Source: Polaribacter septentrionalilitoris
GTDB taxonomy: Bacteria; Bacteroidota; Bacteroidia; Flavobacteriales; Flavobacteriaceae
Direction of reading: 5' to 3'
Assembly: GCF_009832745.1 (NCBI RefSeq)
Contig: NZ_VRMJ01000025.1
Coordinates: 1 to 64,000 of the forward strand
Length of the DNA stretch: 64,000 nucleotides
A program made the position numbers and the translations under genes. Shown piece by piece: positions 50,558-59,360 of the stretch. Each line of letters begins with the position of its first letter. The first letter of the stretch is position 1. The notes beneath the pieces were generated by a model that saw nothing but the letters and a program-made list of their open reading frames with translations, was not told the DNA's origin and ran no database searches.

Positions 50558-51676
50558 TTAATTATTCAACATTACAGGCATTACCAACATGGTTACTTTT
50601 TCACCTTCATCAGTGCCATCAATAGGTGTTAAAATTCCTGCTCTGTTAGGTAAAGACATTTCAATCAATACTTCACTAGAATTTAAGTTGTTTAACATTT
50701 CACTTAAAAAGCGAGAGTTAAAACCAATTTGCATATCATCACCTTGATAATCACAACTCAAACGTTCATCAGCTTTGTTGGCAAAATCTAAATCTTCAGC
50801 AGAAATGTTTAGTTCTGTCCCAGCCATTTTTAATCTGATTTGATGCGTTGTTTTACTAGAGAAAATAGAAACACGTCTTACAGAATTTAAGAAAGAAGCT
50901 CTATCAACGGTTAATTTATTTGGATTCTCTTTAGGTATAACAGCTTCGTAATTTGGATATTTTCCATCAATTAAACGACAAACCAAAACCACATTATCAA
51001 ACGTAAATTTTGCATTTGCATCATTATATTCAATGGTTACTTCGCTATCAGAACCACCTAAAATTCCTTTTAACAAGTTTAAAGGTTTCTTTGGCATGAT
51101 AAATTCTGCAGTTTGATCTGCAGTAACATCTGTTCTAGAATATTTTACCAATTTATGAGCATCAGTAGCAACAAACGTTAAACTTTGTGAACTAAACTGA
51201 AAGAAAACTCCGCTCATTACTGGGCGTAAATCATCGTTTCCAGCAGCAAAAATAGTTTTAGAAATCGCAGTTCCTAAAATGTGGGCAGGTACTACAGTTT
51301 TACTTGGTGAAGCTAATGAAACCGCTTTTGGGAATTCATCACCACCAAAATAGGCCATATCATACTTTCCTTGATCAGAACTAATCTCAATAGTATTGTC
51401 TCCTTCTGTTTTAAATGTTAAAGGTTGGTCTGGAAAAGTTTTTAAAGTATCTAACAGTAAACGTGCAGAAACAGCAATAGAACCAGAACTATTACTTTCT
51501 ACATTAACTACAGAACTCATTGTGGTTTCTAAATCTGATGCAGAAACTTTTAATTGATTCTCAGACAATTCAAACAAAAAGTTATCTAAAATAGGTAAGG
51601 TATTGTTGCTATTTATAACGCCGCCTAAAACTTGTAACTGCTTTAACAATTGCGAACTCGATACAATAAATTTCAT
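50558..51676 (-). CDS. dnaN: DNA polymerase III subunit beta (sliding clamp)
   Basis: The 372-residue protein has the three-fold clamp architecture. MKFIVSSSQLLKQLQVLGGVI starts the first domain, the middle domain contains RPVMSGVFF and FVATDAHKLVKY (the hydrophobic groove), and the end MLVMPVMLNN is the conserved C-terminus. It tethers the polymerase to DNA. It is not next to dnaA or gyrB here, and no cluster of DnaA boxes was found. A TATATTTG box lies 26 bases upstream. Confidence 0.96.
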   Translation of the reverse strand: MKFIVSSSQLLKQLQVLGGVINSNNTLPILDNFLFELSENQLKVSASDLETTMSSVVNVESNSSGSIAVSARLLLDTLKTFPDQPLTFKTEGDNTIEISSDQGKYDMAYFGGDEFPKAVSLASPSKTVVPAHILGTAISKTIFAAGNDDLRPVMSGVFFQFSSQSLTFVATDAHKLVKYSRTDVTADQTAEFIMPKKPLNLLKGILGGSDSEVTIEYNDANAKFTFDNVVLVCRLIDGKYPNYEAVIPKENPNKLTVDRASFLNSVRRVSIFSSKTTHQIRLKMAGTELNISAEDLDFANKADERLSCDYQGDDMQIGFNSRFLSEMLNNLNSSEVLIEMSLPNRAGILTPIDGTDEGEKVTMLVMPVMLNN

Positions 51677-51702
51677 TGATTTTATTTTCTTAATTATTCT
51701 TA

Positions 51703-51710
51703 CAAATATA
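51703..51710 (-). promoter_or_regulatory. -7 promoter box of dnaN
   Basis: The minus strand reads TATATTTG, a perfect -7 element, 26 bases before the ATG. No -33 TTTG at the usual spacing. Confidence 0.62.
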
Positions 51711-51930
51711 ACTTTAATAAGTGATTTTAAAAATTAATTTATCAACAGGTTATGAGCATTTTGTTGATGAATTTAAAAACGTTATAATTATGTTAATTAG
51801 CTATGTTTTGGATGATAAAAAGTTACATTTGTTTGATTTATTTTTAAGAAAAACAACCATAAATGTCTACTTAAGCGCAGTTAAGAGGTTTTAATTTTCG
51901 CTGAATTTGACATTGAATTTTATTCAAAGA

Positions 51931-54456
51931 ATGAAAAAATATTTACGATTCACTTTATTGTCATTATTAATTTCTGTTTCAATTTTCGGACAAAAACCAA
52001 AAAAACTTACTACAAATCAGATTTACGAGAAAATTCAAAAACTAAACTTTTTAGGAACTGCCTTATACATTGCAGCGCATCCTGATGATGAAAACACACG
52101 TCTAATTGCGTATTTAGCCAACAATGTAAAGGCTAGAACAGGTTACTTATCGTTAACAAGAGGTGATGGAGGTCAGAATTTAATTGGTCCTGAAATTCGT
52201 GAGTTATTAGGTGTCATCAGAACACAAGAATTATTGGCCGCAAGAAGAGTTGATGGAGGAGAACAATTGTTTACAAGAGCAAATGATTTTGGATATTCGA
52301 AACATCCAGATGAAACTTTAGAAATTTGGAACAAAGAAAAGGTTTTAAGTGATGTAGTTTGGGCAATTAGAACTTTTAAACCAGATGTAATCATCAACAG
52401 ATTTAATCATAGAACTCCAGGAACAACGCATGGACACCATACTACTTCAGCAATGTTAAGTGTAGAAGCTTTTGATTTGGCAGGAGATAATTCTAAGTTT
52501 AAAGATCAATTAAAATACACTAGTTCTTGGCAATCCAAACGTCTGTTTTATAATACTTCTTGGTGGTTTTATGGAAGTAAAGAAAAGTTTGAAAAAGCAA
52601 CCAAAGGAAATCCTGGTTTTATGTCTTTTGATATTGGGGTGTATTATCCTTTAAAAGGATTGTCTAATAACGAATTGGCTTCTATAGCTAGTAGTCAACA
52701 TTTATGTCAAGGTTTTGGAAGGTTAACTACTAGAGGAAGTCAGAATGAGTATGTAGAATTTTTAAAAGGAGATAAACCCAAAGACAAGAAAGATTTATTT
52801 GCAGGTATTAACACCACTTGGAATCGTGTAAAAGGAGGTGGAGAAATAGGAGATATTTTATATGAAATTGAGCAGAACTTCGATTTTGTAAATCCGTCTA
52901 AACATATACCAAAATTGATGGAAGCTTATGGATTGATAAAAGATTTAGAAGATAATCATTGGAGAACAATTAAGGAGGCTCAAATTAAAGATATTATTCA
53001 AGCTTGTGCGGGCTTATATTTAGAAGCATCAGCGCTAAGTTCATCAGGGGTGCCAAATACTAAAATAGATGTTAATTTTGAATTGTTGAATAGAAGTGAT
53101 GTAAACATTCAATTGACTTCGCTAAAATCACACATTGATAAAAAAGAAATTTTTAAAGGAATTACTTTAGCTCAGAATAAAAAACAAACTTTTAAAGAAG
53201 TTTTTTCTTTGTCAACAACAACATTTTCTGCACCTTATTGGTTGAAAAATAAGTGGGAATTAGGTATGTATACTGTTGATAAGCAACAGTTGATTGGCAA
53301 ACCTGAAACGCCAAAAGAAACTAAAATTGATTTTAACTTAATTATCAATTACTTACCTATAACTATTACAAAGAATATTGTTAGAAGATATGCAGAACGT
53401 GATAAAGGTGAAATTTATGAGCCTTTTGAGGTGTTACCTAAAGTTACTACAAAAATAAAAAATAAAGTACTTATTTTTTCTGACAGTATTTCTAAAAAAG
53501 TTTCAGTAGAAGTTAGAGCAGGAGCAAATTTTGTAAACGGAGAAGTAAAACTAGAAGTCCCTGAAAATTGGACGGTAACTCCAGAGAAACAACTTTTTGG
53601 TATAGAACAAAAGAATGATAAACAAACCGTTGATTTTCTTGTAACTCCGCCTAAAAATCAATCTGAAGGGAAATTAAAAGTAATTGCAACAATTGATGGA
53701 AAAAACTATCAAAAAGAATTAGTAGAAATCAATTACAATCATATACCTAAACAATCAGTTTTGTTAAACTCAGAAGCAAAAGTGGTTCGTTTAAATATCA
53801 AAAAAGCAGGAAATTATATTGGATATATTAAAGGTGCTGGAGATGTAGTTCCAGAAAACTTACGTCAAATTGGTTATACAGTAGTTGATGTAAATCCATT
53901 AGAAATTAATGCAGAAAACCTTCAGAAATTCGATGCAATAGTTGTGGGTATTAGAGCATACAATGTGGTAAAAGAGCTGAAGTTTAAGCAAAAGTTTTTA
54001 TTAAGTTATGTTGAAAACGGAGGTAACTTAATTGTACAATATAACACGAATAGAAGAGTAGATGTTGGTGCACCTTATGAGTTACAACTGTCTAGAGATA
54101 GAGTTACTGATGAGTTTGCTGAGGTTAGGATTTTAGAAGAAAATCACTCAGTATTGAACTTTCCAAATAAAATTACTCAAAACGATTTTAATGGTTGGGT
54201 GCAAGAACGTGGTTTGTATTTTCCTGATAAATGGAGTAAAGAATACACACCAATTTTATCAATGAATGATAAAGGCGAAACTGCTAAAAATGGTAGTTTG
54301 CTGATTGCAAAATATGGCAAAGGAAATTATATTTATACTGGATTAAGTTTCTTTAGAGAACTGCCAGCAGGAGTCTCTGGAGCTTACAAATTGTTTGCAA
54401 ATCTCTTATCTGTTGGCAAAGAACAAATTGAGGTAAAACAAGAAATTAAGAAATAG
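51931..54456 (+). CDS. Exported PIG-L-family deacetylase with C-terminal ThuA-like domain
   Basis: The 841-residue protein has a signal peptide (to about 20, SIFGQ), the PIG-L/LmbE zinc motif AHPDDE (49-54) and the later zinc ligand region GTTHGHHTTSA. A beta-rich middle and a C-terminal ThuA/glutamine-amidotransferase-like domain (DVNPLEINAENLQKFDAIVVGIRAYN, ENGGNLIVQYNT) follow. PIG-L enzymes deacetylate GlcNAc-type amino sugars. It starts the PIG-L / small peptide / symporter / dehydrogenase unit. I use the ATG at 51931 before a typical signal peptide; the in-frame TTG at 51907 adds eight extra residues. A sugar substrate is inference. Confidence 0.85.
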   Translation: MKKYLRFTLLSLLISVSIFGQKPKKLTTNQIYEKIQKLNFLGTALYIAAHPDDENTRLIAYLANNVKARTGYLSLTRGDGGQNLIGPEIRELLGVIRTQELLAARRVDGGEQLFTRANDFGYSKHPDETLEIWNKEKVLSDVVWAIRTFKPDVIINRFNHRTPGTTHGHHTTSAMLSVEAFDLAGDNSKFKDQLKYTSSWQSKRLFYNTSWWFYGSKEKFEKATKGNPGFMSFDIGVYYPLKGLSNNELASIASSQHLCQGFGRLTTRGSQNEYVEFLKGDKPKDKKDLFAGINTTWNRVKGGGEIGDILYEIEQNFDFVNPSKHIPKLMEAYGLIKDLEDNHWRTIKEAQIKDIIQACAGLYLEASALSSSGVPNTKIDVNFELLNRSDVNIQLTSLKSHIDKKEIFKGITLAQNKKQTFKEVFSLSTTTFSAPYWLKNKWELGMYTVDKQQLIGKPETPKETKIDFNLIINYLPITITKNIVRRYAERDKGEIYEPFEVLPKVTTKIKNKVLIFSDSISKKVSVEVRAGANFVNGEVKLEVPENWTVTPEKQLFGIEQKNDKQTVDFLVTPPKNQSEGKLKVIATIDGKNYQKELVEINYNHIPKQSVLLNSEAKVVRLNIKKAGNYIGYIKGAGDVVPENLRQIGYTVVDVNPLEINAENLQKFDAIVVGIRAYNVVKELKFKQKFLLSYVENGGNLIVQYNTNRRVDVGAPYELQLSRDRVTDEFAEVRILEENHSVLNFPNKITQNDFNGWVQERGLYFPDKWSKEYTPILSMNDKGETAKNGSLLIAKYGKGNYIYTGLSFFRELPAGVSGAYKLFANLLSVGKEQIEVKQEIKK

Positions 54457-54539
54457 CTTTCTATACTAATAATGTAGAGAGGTTTAATTGGTTTTCAACT
54501 GCAATCAAACCACAAAAAACCAGTAACAAATAAAAATAT

Positions 54540-54647
54540 ATGAATCAACAAAAATATACCTGGACAAAAGAATACACTTTGGTGTTGATAGCAAATGTTA
54601 TTTATTTAATTGCTTTCTATTTTATCACAAATTACTTTACAGTTTAA
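54540..54647 (+). CDS. 35-residue single-span membrane protein preceding the sodium symporter
   Basis: This is a short frame from ATG at 54540 to TAA at 54647. A polar N-terminus (MNQQKYTWTKEYT) is followed by a clean hydrophobic span (residues 14-33, LVLIANVIYLIAFYFITNYF). It ends three bases before the symporter ATG, so it is probably translated with it. Other sodium/solute symporters are accompanied by small membrane subunits (for example YjcH with ActP), but those have two spans. Function is inferred only from position. Confidence 0.7.
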   Translation: MNQQKYTWTKEYTLVLIANVIYLIAFYFITNYFTV

Positions 54648-54650
54648 TTC

Positions 54651-56351
54651 ATGGAAATAGAAAGTAAATTACACGCAGTTGATTGGATTATTCTGTCAGT
54701 GACTCTAATTTTTATTGTGGCATACGGAACTTATGTTACGCGTAAAAACGCAAATGTAACCGATTATATAAAAGGAGGAAATGATACTAAATGGTGGACA
54801 ATTGGTTTGTCTGTTATGGCAACTCAAGCCAGTGCAATTACTTTTTTATCTACACCAGGTCAAGCCTTTCATAGTGGTATGGGATTTGTGCAATTTTACT
54901 TTGGATTGCCTATTGCTATGGTGATTATCTGCGTTGTTTTTATTCCCATTTATCACAAGTTAAAAGTCTATACTGCTTATGAGTTTTTAGAAGGAAGATT
55001 CGATTTAAAAACAAGGAGTTTAGCTGCAATTTTATTTCTCATTCAAAGAGGGTTAGCAGCAGGAATTACCATTTTTGCGCCTGCAATTATTCTGTCTGCT
55101 GTATTGGGTTGGGATTTAATGACTTTAAACATTATTATTGGATTTTTAGTGATTATTTATACTGTTTCTGGAGGAACAAAAGCCGTAAATGTTACGCAAA
55201 AACAGCAAATGATTATCATTTTTATAGGCATGTTAATTGCCTTTTTTATGATCATGAGTAAGCTTCCTGAAAATATAACTTTTAAAAATGCTTTAGAAAT
55301 TGCTGGAGCAAGCAATAAAATGCAGGTTTTAGACTTCTCTTTTGATTTAAGTAATAGGTATACAGTTTGGACAGGTATTTTGGGAGGAACATTCTTAATG
55401 TTGTCTTATTTTGGGACAGATCAGAGTCAAGTGCAGCGTTATTTGTCTGGGAAATCAGTTCGTGAAAGTCAGTTGGGTTTGATTTTTAATGGTTTGTTAA
55501 AAGTGCCTATGCAATTTTTTATTCTTTTAATAGGTGTGATGGTTTTTGTGTTTTATCAATTTAATCCATCACCTTTAAATTTTAACCCTACAGCAAATCA
55601 AGAAATTAGTAAGACTAAATATGCTGAAGAATATAAAGAGTTAGAGCAAGAACATACTATTATTGAAAATAGAAAAAAAACACTTTTTTTAGATGGTTTT
55701 CAAGTTGATGAGAAACAAGAAATTCAAGACTTAAACGCAAAAGACTTGGTATTAAAAGACAAGTCAAAAGCGATTATTGATAAAATTGATGAGGAGAATC
55801 TATTAGAAAAAATAGAATCGAATGATAAAGATTATGTCTTCATTCATTTTATTTTAAACAATTTACCAAGAGGTTTAATTGGCTTGTTGTTAGCGGTAAT
55901 TTTATCGGCAGCAATGTCTTCTACAGCATCAGAATTAAATGCACTAGCAAGCACAACAGCGATTGATTTATACAAACGAAATGTAAAAGTAAATAATGAA
56001 GAGCATTATGTAAAAGCATCAAAGTGGTTTACTTTGCTTTGGGGTTTACTTGCCATTTCTGTAGCATGTATAGCTAACCTGTTTGATAATTTAATTCAGT
56101 TAGTTAACATTATAGGATCCATTTTTTATGGAAATGTTTTGGGAATTTTCTTATTGGCTTTCTTTATCAAATATGTAAAAGGTAATGCGGTTTTTATTGC
56201 AGCATTAATCACACAAATTATTATCATTGGAGTCTTCTTATTAGATTTGTTACCTTATTTATGGTTGAATTTATTAGGATGCATTTTGGTAATGGGAATA
56301 GCAATAATTTTGCAAACATTTATTCCAACTAAGGAAAAATTAGAAAGTTAG
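54651..56351 (+). CDS. Sodium:solute symporter (SSS family)
   Basis: The 566-residue transporter begins with WIILSVTLIFIVAYG and contains the SSS core (GLSVMATQASAITFLSTPGQAF, GGTFLMLSYFGTDQSQVQRYLSG). The family's conserved late segment is NNLPRGLIGLLLAVILSAAMSSTASELNALAST. A charged insert of about 90 residues (about 310-400, rich in Lys/Glu) separates two membrane bundles. The substrate is unknown, but the PIG-L deacetylase and Gfo/Idh dehydrogenase neighbours suggest a carbohydrate or its derivative. Preceded by a 35-residue membrane peptide. Confidence 0.93.
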   Translation: MEIESKLHAVDWIILSVTLIFIVAYGTYVTRKNANVTDYIKGGNDTKWWTIGLSVMATQASAITFLSTPGQAFHSGMGFVQFYFGLPIAMVIICVVFIPIYHKLKVYTAYEFLEGRFDLKTRSLAAILFLIQRGLAAGITIFAPAIILSAVLGWDLMTLNIIIGFLVIIYTVSGGTKAVNVTQKQQMIIIFIGMLIAFFMIMSKLPENITFKNALEIAGASNKMQVLDFSFDLSNRYTVWTGILGGTFLMLSYFGTDQSQVQRYLSGKSVRESQLGLIFNGLLKVPMQFFILLIGVMVFVFYQFNPSPLNFNPTANQEISKTKYAEEYKELEQEHTIIENRKKTLFLDGFQVDEKQEIQDLNAKDLVLKDKSKAIIDKIDEENLLEKIESNDKDYVFIHFILNNLPRGLIGLLLAVILSAAMSSTASELNALASTTAIDLYKRNVKVNNEEHYVKASKWFTLLWGLLAISVACIANLFDNLIQLVNIIGSIFYGNVLGIFLLAFFIKYVKGNAVFIAALITQIIIIGVFLLDLLPYLWLNLLGCILVMGIAIILQTFIPTKEKLES

Positions 56352-56374
56352 ATATTATTAATAATAATAAAATT

Positions 56375-57346
56375 ATGATGAAGAAAACCATAAAATGGGG
56401 AATCATAGGATTAGGAAAAATAGCCCATAAGTTTGCCACAGATTTAGTTAGTGTAGAAAATGCTGAGTTGTATGCTGTAGCCTCTAGAAGTCAAGGAAAT
56501 GCTGATGAATTTGCAGGTAAATATTCTGCAACAGAAGCCTATAGTTCTTATGAAGAATTAGCAAAAGATCCGCTAGTTGATGCTGTGTATATTGCAACAC
56601 CACATTCATTTCATGCAGCACATTCTATCTTGTGTATGCAACATAAAAAAGCTGTGTTGTGCGAAAAACCATTTGCAATGAATATGCAAGAAGTAGAAGA
56701 AATGATTGCTGTTGCCAAAGAACATAATGTGTTATTGATGGAAGCATTATGGACCTATTTTTTACCTCATTATCAATATGTTTTAGATGTTTTTAGAAGT
56801 AAAAAGTTTGGAAAGCTAAAAGAGCTAAAAGCAGATTTTGGTTTTAAACCTGAATATAATCTAGAAGGAAGATTGTTAAAAAAAGAAGTAGGAGGTGGTT
56901 CTTTATTAGATATTGGTATCTATCCTATTTTTGCAGCCTTATCTACATTAGGAACACCAAAATCAATTGAAGCAAATGCTACTTTTTTTGAAACTGGTGC
57001 AGATTCTCAGTGTAACATGGTTTTTAATTATCAAGATGCAAAAGCCTATTTAAAATCTACCTTATTAGAAGATACTAAAACTGAGGCTATTTTTACTTTT
57101 GAAGATGCAGTTATAACTATCAATACAATGTTTCATCAACCATCTACCATAACTTTGATTAAAGAAGGTAAAGAAGATGTTATCGATTTTGGATACAAAA
57201 CAATTGGCTATAATTTTGAGACAGAACATTTTAATCAATTAATAAGAGAAGATAAAAAAGAAAGTGATATTATGACTTTCGATTTTTCTAGGAAATTAAT
57301 CCAATTATTAGATGAAGTTAGGGAGAAAATAGACCTGAAATATTAA
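56375..57346 (+). CDS. Gfo/Idh/MocA-family NAD(P)-dependent oxidoreductase
   Basis: The 323-residue enzyme has the N-terminal Rossmann motif WGIIGLGKIAHKFA, the family signature CEKPFAMN (the EKP motif with catalytic Lys) and a C-terminal alpha/beta domain with KKEVGGGSLLDIGIYP, where Asp and Tyr are conserved. Related enzymes oxidise sugars or cyclitols, or trans-dihydrodiols. It is the last gene of the symporter unit (23 bp after the symporter) and is followed by a long bidirectional terminator. Substrate unknown. Confidence 0.92.
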   Translation: MMKKTIKWGIIGLGKIAHKFATDLVSVENAELYAVASRSQGNADEFAGKYSATEAYSSYEELAKDPLVDAVYIATPHSFHAAHSILCMQHKKAVLCEKPFAMNMQEVEEMIAVAKEHNVLLMEALWTYFLPHYQYVLDVFRSKKFGKLKELKADFGFKPEYNLEGRLLKKEVGGGSLLDIGIYPIFAALSTLGTPKSIEANATFFETGADSQCNMVFNYQDAKAYLKSTLLEDTKTEAIFTFEDAVITINTMFHQPSTITLIKEGKEDVIDFGYKTIGYNFETEHFNQLIREDKKESDIMTFDFSRKLIQLLDEVREKIDLKY

Positions 57347-57360
57347 AACGATATCAAAAA

Positions 57361-57409
57361 TAATAAGGCGATTTTTAAAATTCTAAAAATCGCCTTATTA
57401 TTTTATTTC
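57361..57409. terminator. 17-bp bidirectional terminator
   Basis: A perfect 17-bp stem (57361-57377 with 57384-57400) closes an AAATTC loop, with T-rich tails on both strands. It separates the Gfo/Idh gene from the convergent DUF2892 gene. Confidence 0.9.
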
Positions 57410-57615
57410 TTTTTTAAAGCACAAGTTTTAATTCCAAAAGGAGCATAAATTGGACAGAAACTTACTAAACTTGTCAAAACAAAAACTCCTGAAAGTATTA
57501 ATAGTACTATGCCTAAAGTTCCTGATATTATTTCAGTAAAGTAGAGTGTAGCTACTATAATAGCTATTAAAACTCTAACTATTCTATCTGTATTACCCAT
57601 GTTTTTTTTCATCAT
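57403..57615 (-). CDS. DUF2892 (YgaP-type transmembrane) protein
   Basis: The 70-residue membrane protein contains MGNTDRIVRVLIAIIVATLYF, two spans joined by the short loop TEIISGTLG, and SLVSFCPIYAPFGIKTC. This is the DUF2892/YgaP membrane module with two conserved cysteines. It may start at 57615, 57612 or 57600. The E. coli YgaP module is fused to a rhodanese domain and handles persulfide or thiocyanate. The promoter (-7 at 57644) has a Crp/Fnr-type box at about -40.5 from its predicted start, so it is probably a direct target of the adjacent regulator. Confidence 0.85.
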   Translation of the reverse strand: MMKKNMGNTDRIVRVLIAIIVATLYFTEIISGTLGIVLLILSGVFVLTSLVSFCPIYAPFGIKTCALKKK

Positions 57616-57643
57616 AAAAAATTTAAAAATTATTATTGTAATG

Positions 57644-57651
57644 CAAAATTA
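57644..57651 (-). promoter_or_regulatory. -7 promoter box of the DUF2892 gene
   Basis: The minus strand reads TAATTTTG (TAnnTTTG). The -33 position reads CTGC, not TTTG, which fits an activator-dependent promoter. Predicted transcription start near 57640. Confidence 0.65.
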
Positions 57652-57673
57652 TACGATTAAAATATACTGTGCA

Positions 57674-57687
57674 GTGACTTGGGTCAC
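57674..57687 (-). promoter_or_regulatory. Crp/Fnr-type operator GTGAC-N4-GTCAC
   Basis: A perfect palindrome with five-base arms (GTGAC TTGG GTCAC), i.e. GTGA-N6-TCAC, the half-sites used by many Crp/Fnr regulators. Its centre is about 40.5 bases upstream of the predicted DUF2892 start, the classical class II activator position. It overlaps the stop codon of the regulator gene. Confidence 0.65.
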
Positions 57688-58310
57688 CAACTATTAATAA
57701 TTCTAATACTACCCGAGGTTTGAGTTATTTTATTTTCAATTTCTAGTTTTTTTAAGGTTCTAGAAATTACTTCTCTTGCTGTTCCTAATTCATTAGCAAG
57801 TTCACTATGGCTCATTTTTATCGAAGAACTTTGAGTGATATCTAGTTTTTTCTTTAGATGAAAATAAAGGCGTTTGTCCATTTTATCAATAAGTAATTGA
57901 CCAATGGTATCTAATAATTCTGAATATCTTAAATTAAATTGACTGTAAAATAAAATATTAAAATCTGGATATTTTTTTAACCATGTAGATAAATATCTTA
58001 CTGGTAATAATAATACTTTAGATTCTTCTTCTGTAATGGCAAAAACCTTACTTGGAGTATTTTTTAAAGCCGCATAAAATGTCATAATACAACTTTCTTT
58101 TGGAGCTATATAATAAAGAAGTAATTCTTTTTCATTAAATCTAGAATATACTTTTATCAAACCATCAATAACTATAGGTAGTACTTTAACGTATTGTTCA
58201 GTTCTTAAAATCTCAGTTCCTTTAGGAATGAGTTCTAAAGAAGATTTTTCAAGGATTTCAGTTGCTAAATCAGGCGTTAAAAATGATAAAAAGTTAGTTT
58301 TACTATTCAC
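57684..58310 (-). CDS. Crp/Fnr-family transcriptional regulator
   Basis: The 208-residue regulator has an N-terminal cyclic-nucleotide-type sensor barrel (about 15-120, LIPKGTEILRTEQYVK, PIVIDGLIKVYSR) and a C-terminal winged helix (about 150-205) with KMSHSELANELGTAREVISRTLKKLE, where the recognition helix carries the E-x-x-S-R pattern of Crp/Fnr proteins. No N-terminal cysteine cluster for an Fe-S sensor is seen, so it is not a classical oxygen-sensing Fnr. The start codon is GTG. The gene lies beside its likely target DUF2892 and a palindromic operator. Confidence 0.92.
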   Translation of the reverse strand: MNSKTNFLSFLTPDLATEILEKSSLELIPKGTEILRTEQYVKVLPIVIDGLIKVYSRFNEKELLLYYIAPKESCIMTFYAALKNTPSKVFAITEEESKVLLLPVRYLSTWLKKYPDFNILFYSQFNLRYSELLDTIGQLLIDKMDKRLYFHLKKKLDITQSSSIKMSHSELANELGTAREVISRTLKKLEIENKITQTSGSIRIINSW

Positions 58311-58340
58311 AGGTAATGAGTTAAAAAAAGAATAATTAAA

Positions 58341-58375
58341 AATAAAAAAATCTCAAGTTAATGCTTGAGATTTTT
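58341..58375 (-). terminator. Terminator of the DUF2911 gene
   Basis: A 12-bp stem (58346-58357 with 58364-58375) is followed on the minus strand by a T-rich run. Confidence 0.84.
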
Positions 58376-58401
58376 ATAATTTTATTAAATTAAGGATCAA
58401 A

Positions 58402-59250
58402 TTACATTGCACCCCATTCTTTTAAAGAAGCTTTGTTCATTTTTACATAACCTGCATTTCCTGCTTCAGTAGCGTATTTTAAAGATGCTTTTGCAGCTTT
58501 AATAGCTCCTTTTTTATTTCCTGCTTTTGCATGGATTAAAGATTGTTGACGTAAAAACCAAAAACGAGGTTTATCAGAAGTCATTTCTACGGCTTTATCA
58601 ATCCATTCTTGTGCTTTATTAATGTCTTTACCTGCTTGTAAATAATAAACTGCAGCACCATACATATCGTTAGCAGTTGGTCCGTTCATTATTTTATTAA
58701 TACTAGACGATACCATTGCATCTGTAGGGGTTTCAAATTTAAAAGGCACATAAACATTTTCCCACATAATTCCGATAACTGCAGAGTTATTTGTTAAATC
58801 ATCAAAAGTGATGGTAAACGTTTCAATTGGCATTGGCATTTTATAAGGAGTAACAGTTACTTTTGCAGCAACTTTAGACTCGTCCCATTTTCTTGGATTT
58901 CCCCAGTTTGTTGCATCAGTGTATAGCATTACATCCCAAGTTTTTTCTCCTGGAATTGTGTATAATGCATACGTTCCTTTTTTTAAGGTTTTACCATTAA
59001 CCATAAAATCTGTAGAAAAAGTCAATTTTGTATTTTCATTGGCACCTGTTCTCCAAACTTTTCCATAGTCTTCTAATCCTCCAAATATTTTTCTTCCTTT
59101 CATACTTGGTCTAGAATATTCTAAAGTAACATCTGTTAAACCAACTTTTTGTTCAATTTTCTGAAAAGGACTTGGAGCTGGAGTTTTAATTTGTGCATTT
59201 GTCGAAAAAGCTAAAGTAGCGACAAATAATGATAGTATAATTTTTTTCAT
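58402..59250 (-). CDS. DUF2911 domain protein with TPR-like tail
   Basis: The 282-residue exported protein has a signal peptide to about residue 19 (FSTNAQ), the DUF2911 core (VTLEYSRPSMKGRKIFGGLEDYGKVWRTGANE, GTYALYTIPGEKTWDVML, TFDDLTNNSAVIGIMWE) and a C-terminal helical TPR-like region (about 195-280, ADKs such as AQEWIDKAVEM). It is a Bacteroidota family of unknown function. It has its own -7 box (TAATTTTG) 26 bases upstream and a terminator. Confidence 0.88.
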   Translation of the reverse strand: MKKIILSLFVATLAFSTNAQIKTPAPSPFQKIEQKVGLTDVTLEYSRPSMKGRKIFGGLEDYGKVWRTGANENTKLTFSTDFMVNGKTLKKGTYALYTIPGEKTWDVMLYTDATNWGNPRKWDESKVAAKVTVTPYKMPMPIETFTITFDDLTNNSAVIGIMWENVYVPFKFETPTDAMVSSSINKIMNGPTANDMYGAAVYYLQAGKDINKAQEWIDKAVEMTSDKPRFWFLRQQSLIHAKAGNKKGAIKAAKASLKYATEAGNAGYVKMNKASLKEWGAM

Positions 59251-59276
59251 TTTTAATATTTTTAAATTTAATCAAT

Positions 59277-59284
59277 CAAAATTA
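59277..59284 (-). promoter_or_regulatory. -7 promoter box of the DUF2911 gene
   Basis: The minus strand reads TAATTTTG, 26 bases before the ATG at 59250. Confidence 0.55.
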
Positions 59285-59333
59285 CAACTTCAAAAAACAG
59301 TAAACGTTAACAAAAACTTAAAATAAGGAGATG

Positions 59334-59341
59334 TATCTTTG
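59334..59341 (+). promoter_or_regulatory. -7 promoter box of the aquaporin operon
   Basis: TATCTTTG matches TAnnTTTG, 19 bases before the ATG at 59361. It decides the start, since an upstream in-frame ATG at 59331 would overlap it. Confidence 0.6.
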
Positions 59342-59360
59342 TCTCGTTTTTAAAAGGATT

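Noticed and set aside
51739..51770. Sequence near dnaN (TTATCAACA and an inverted near-copy) as DnaA boxes or an origin
   Set aside because: TTATCAACA also appears in reverse at 14047-14055. At this base composition a nine-base match is expected about once or twice in 64 kb, and no cluster or neighbouring dnaA gene is present.
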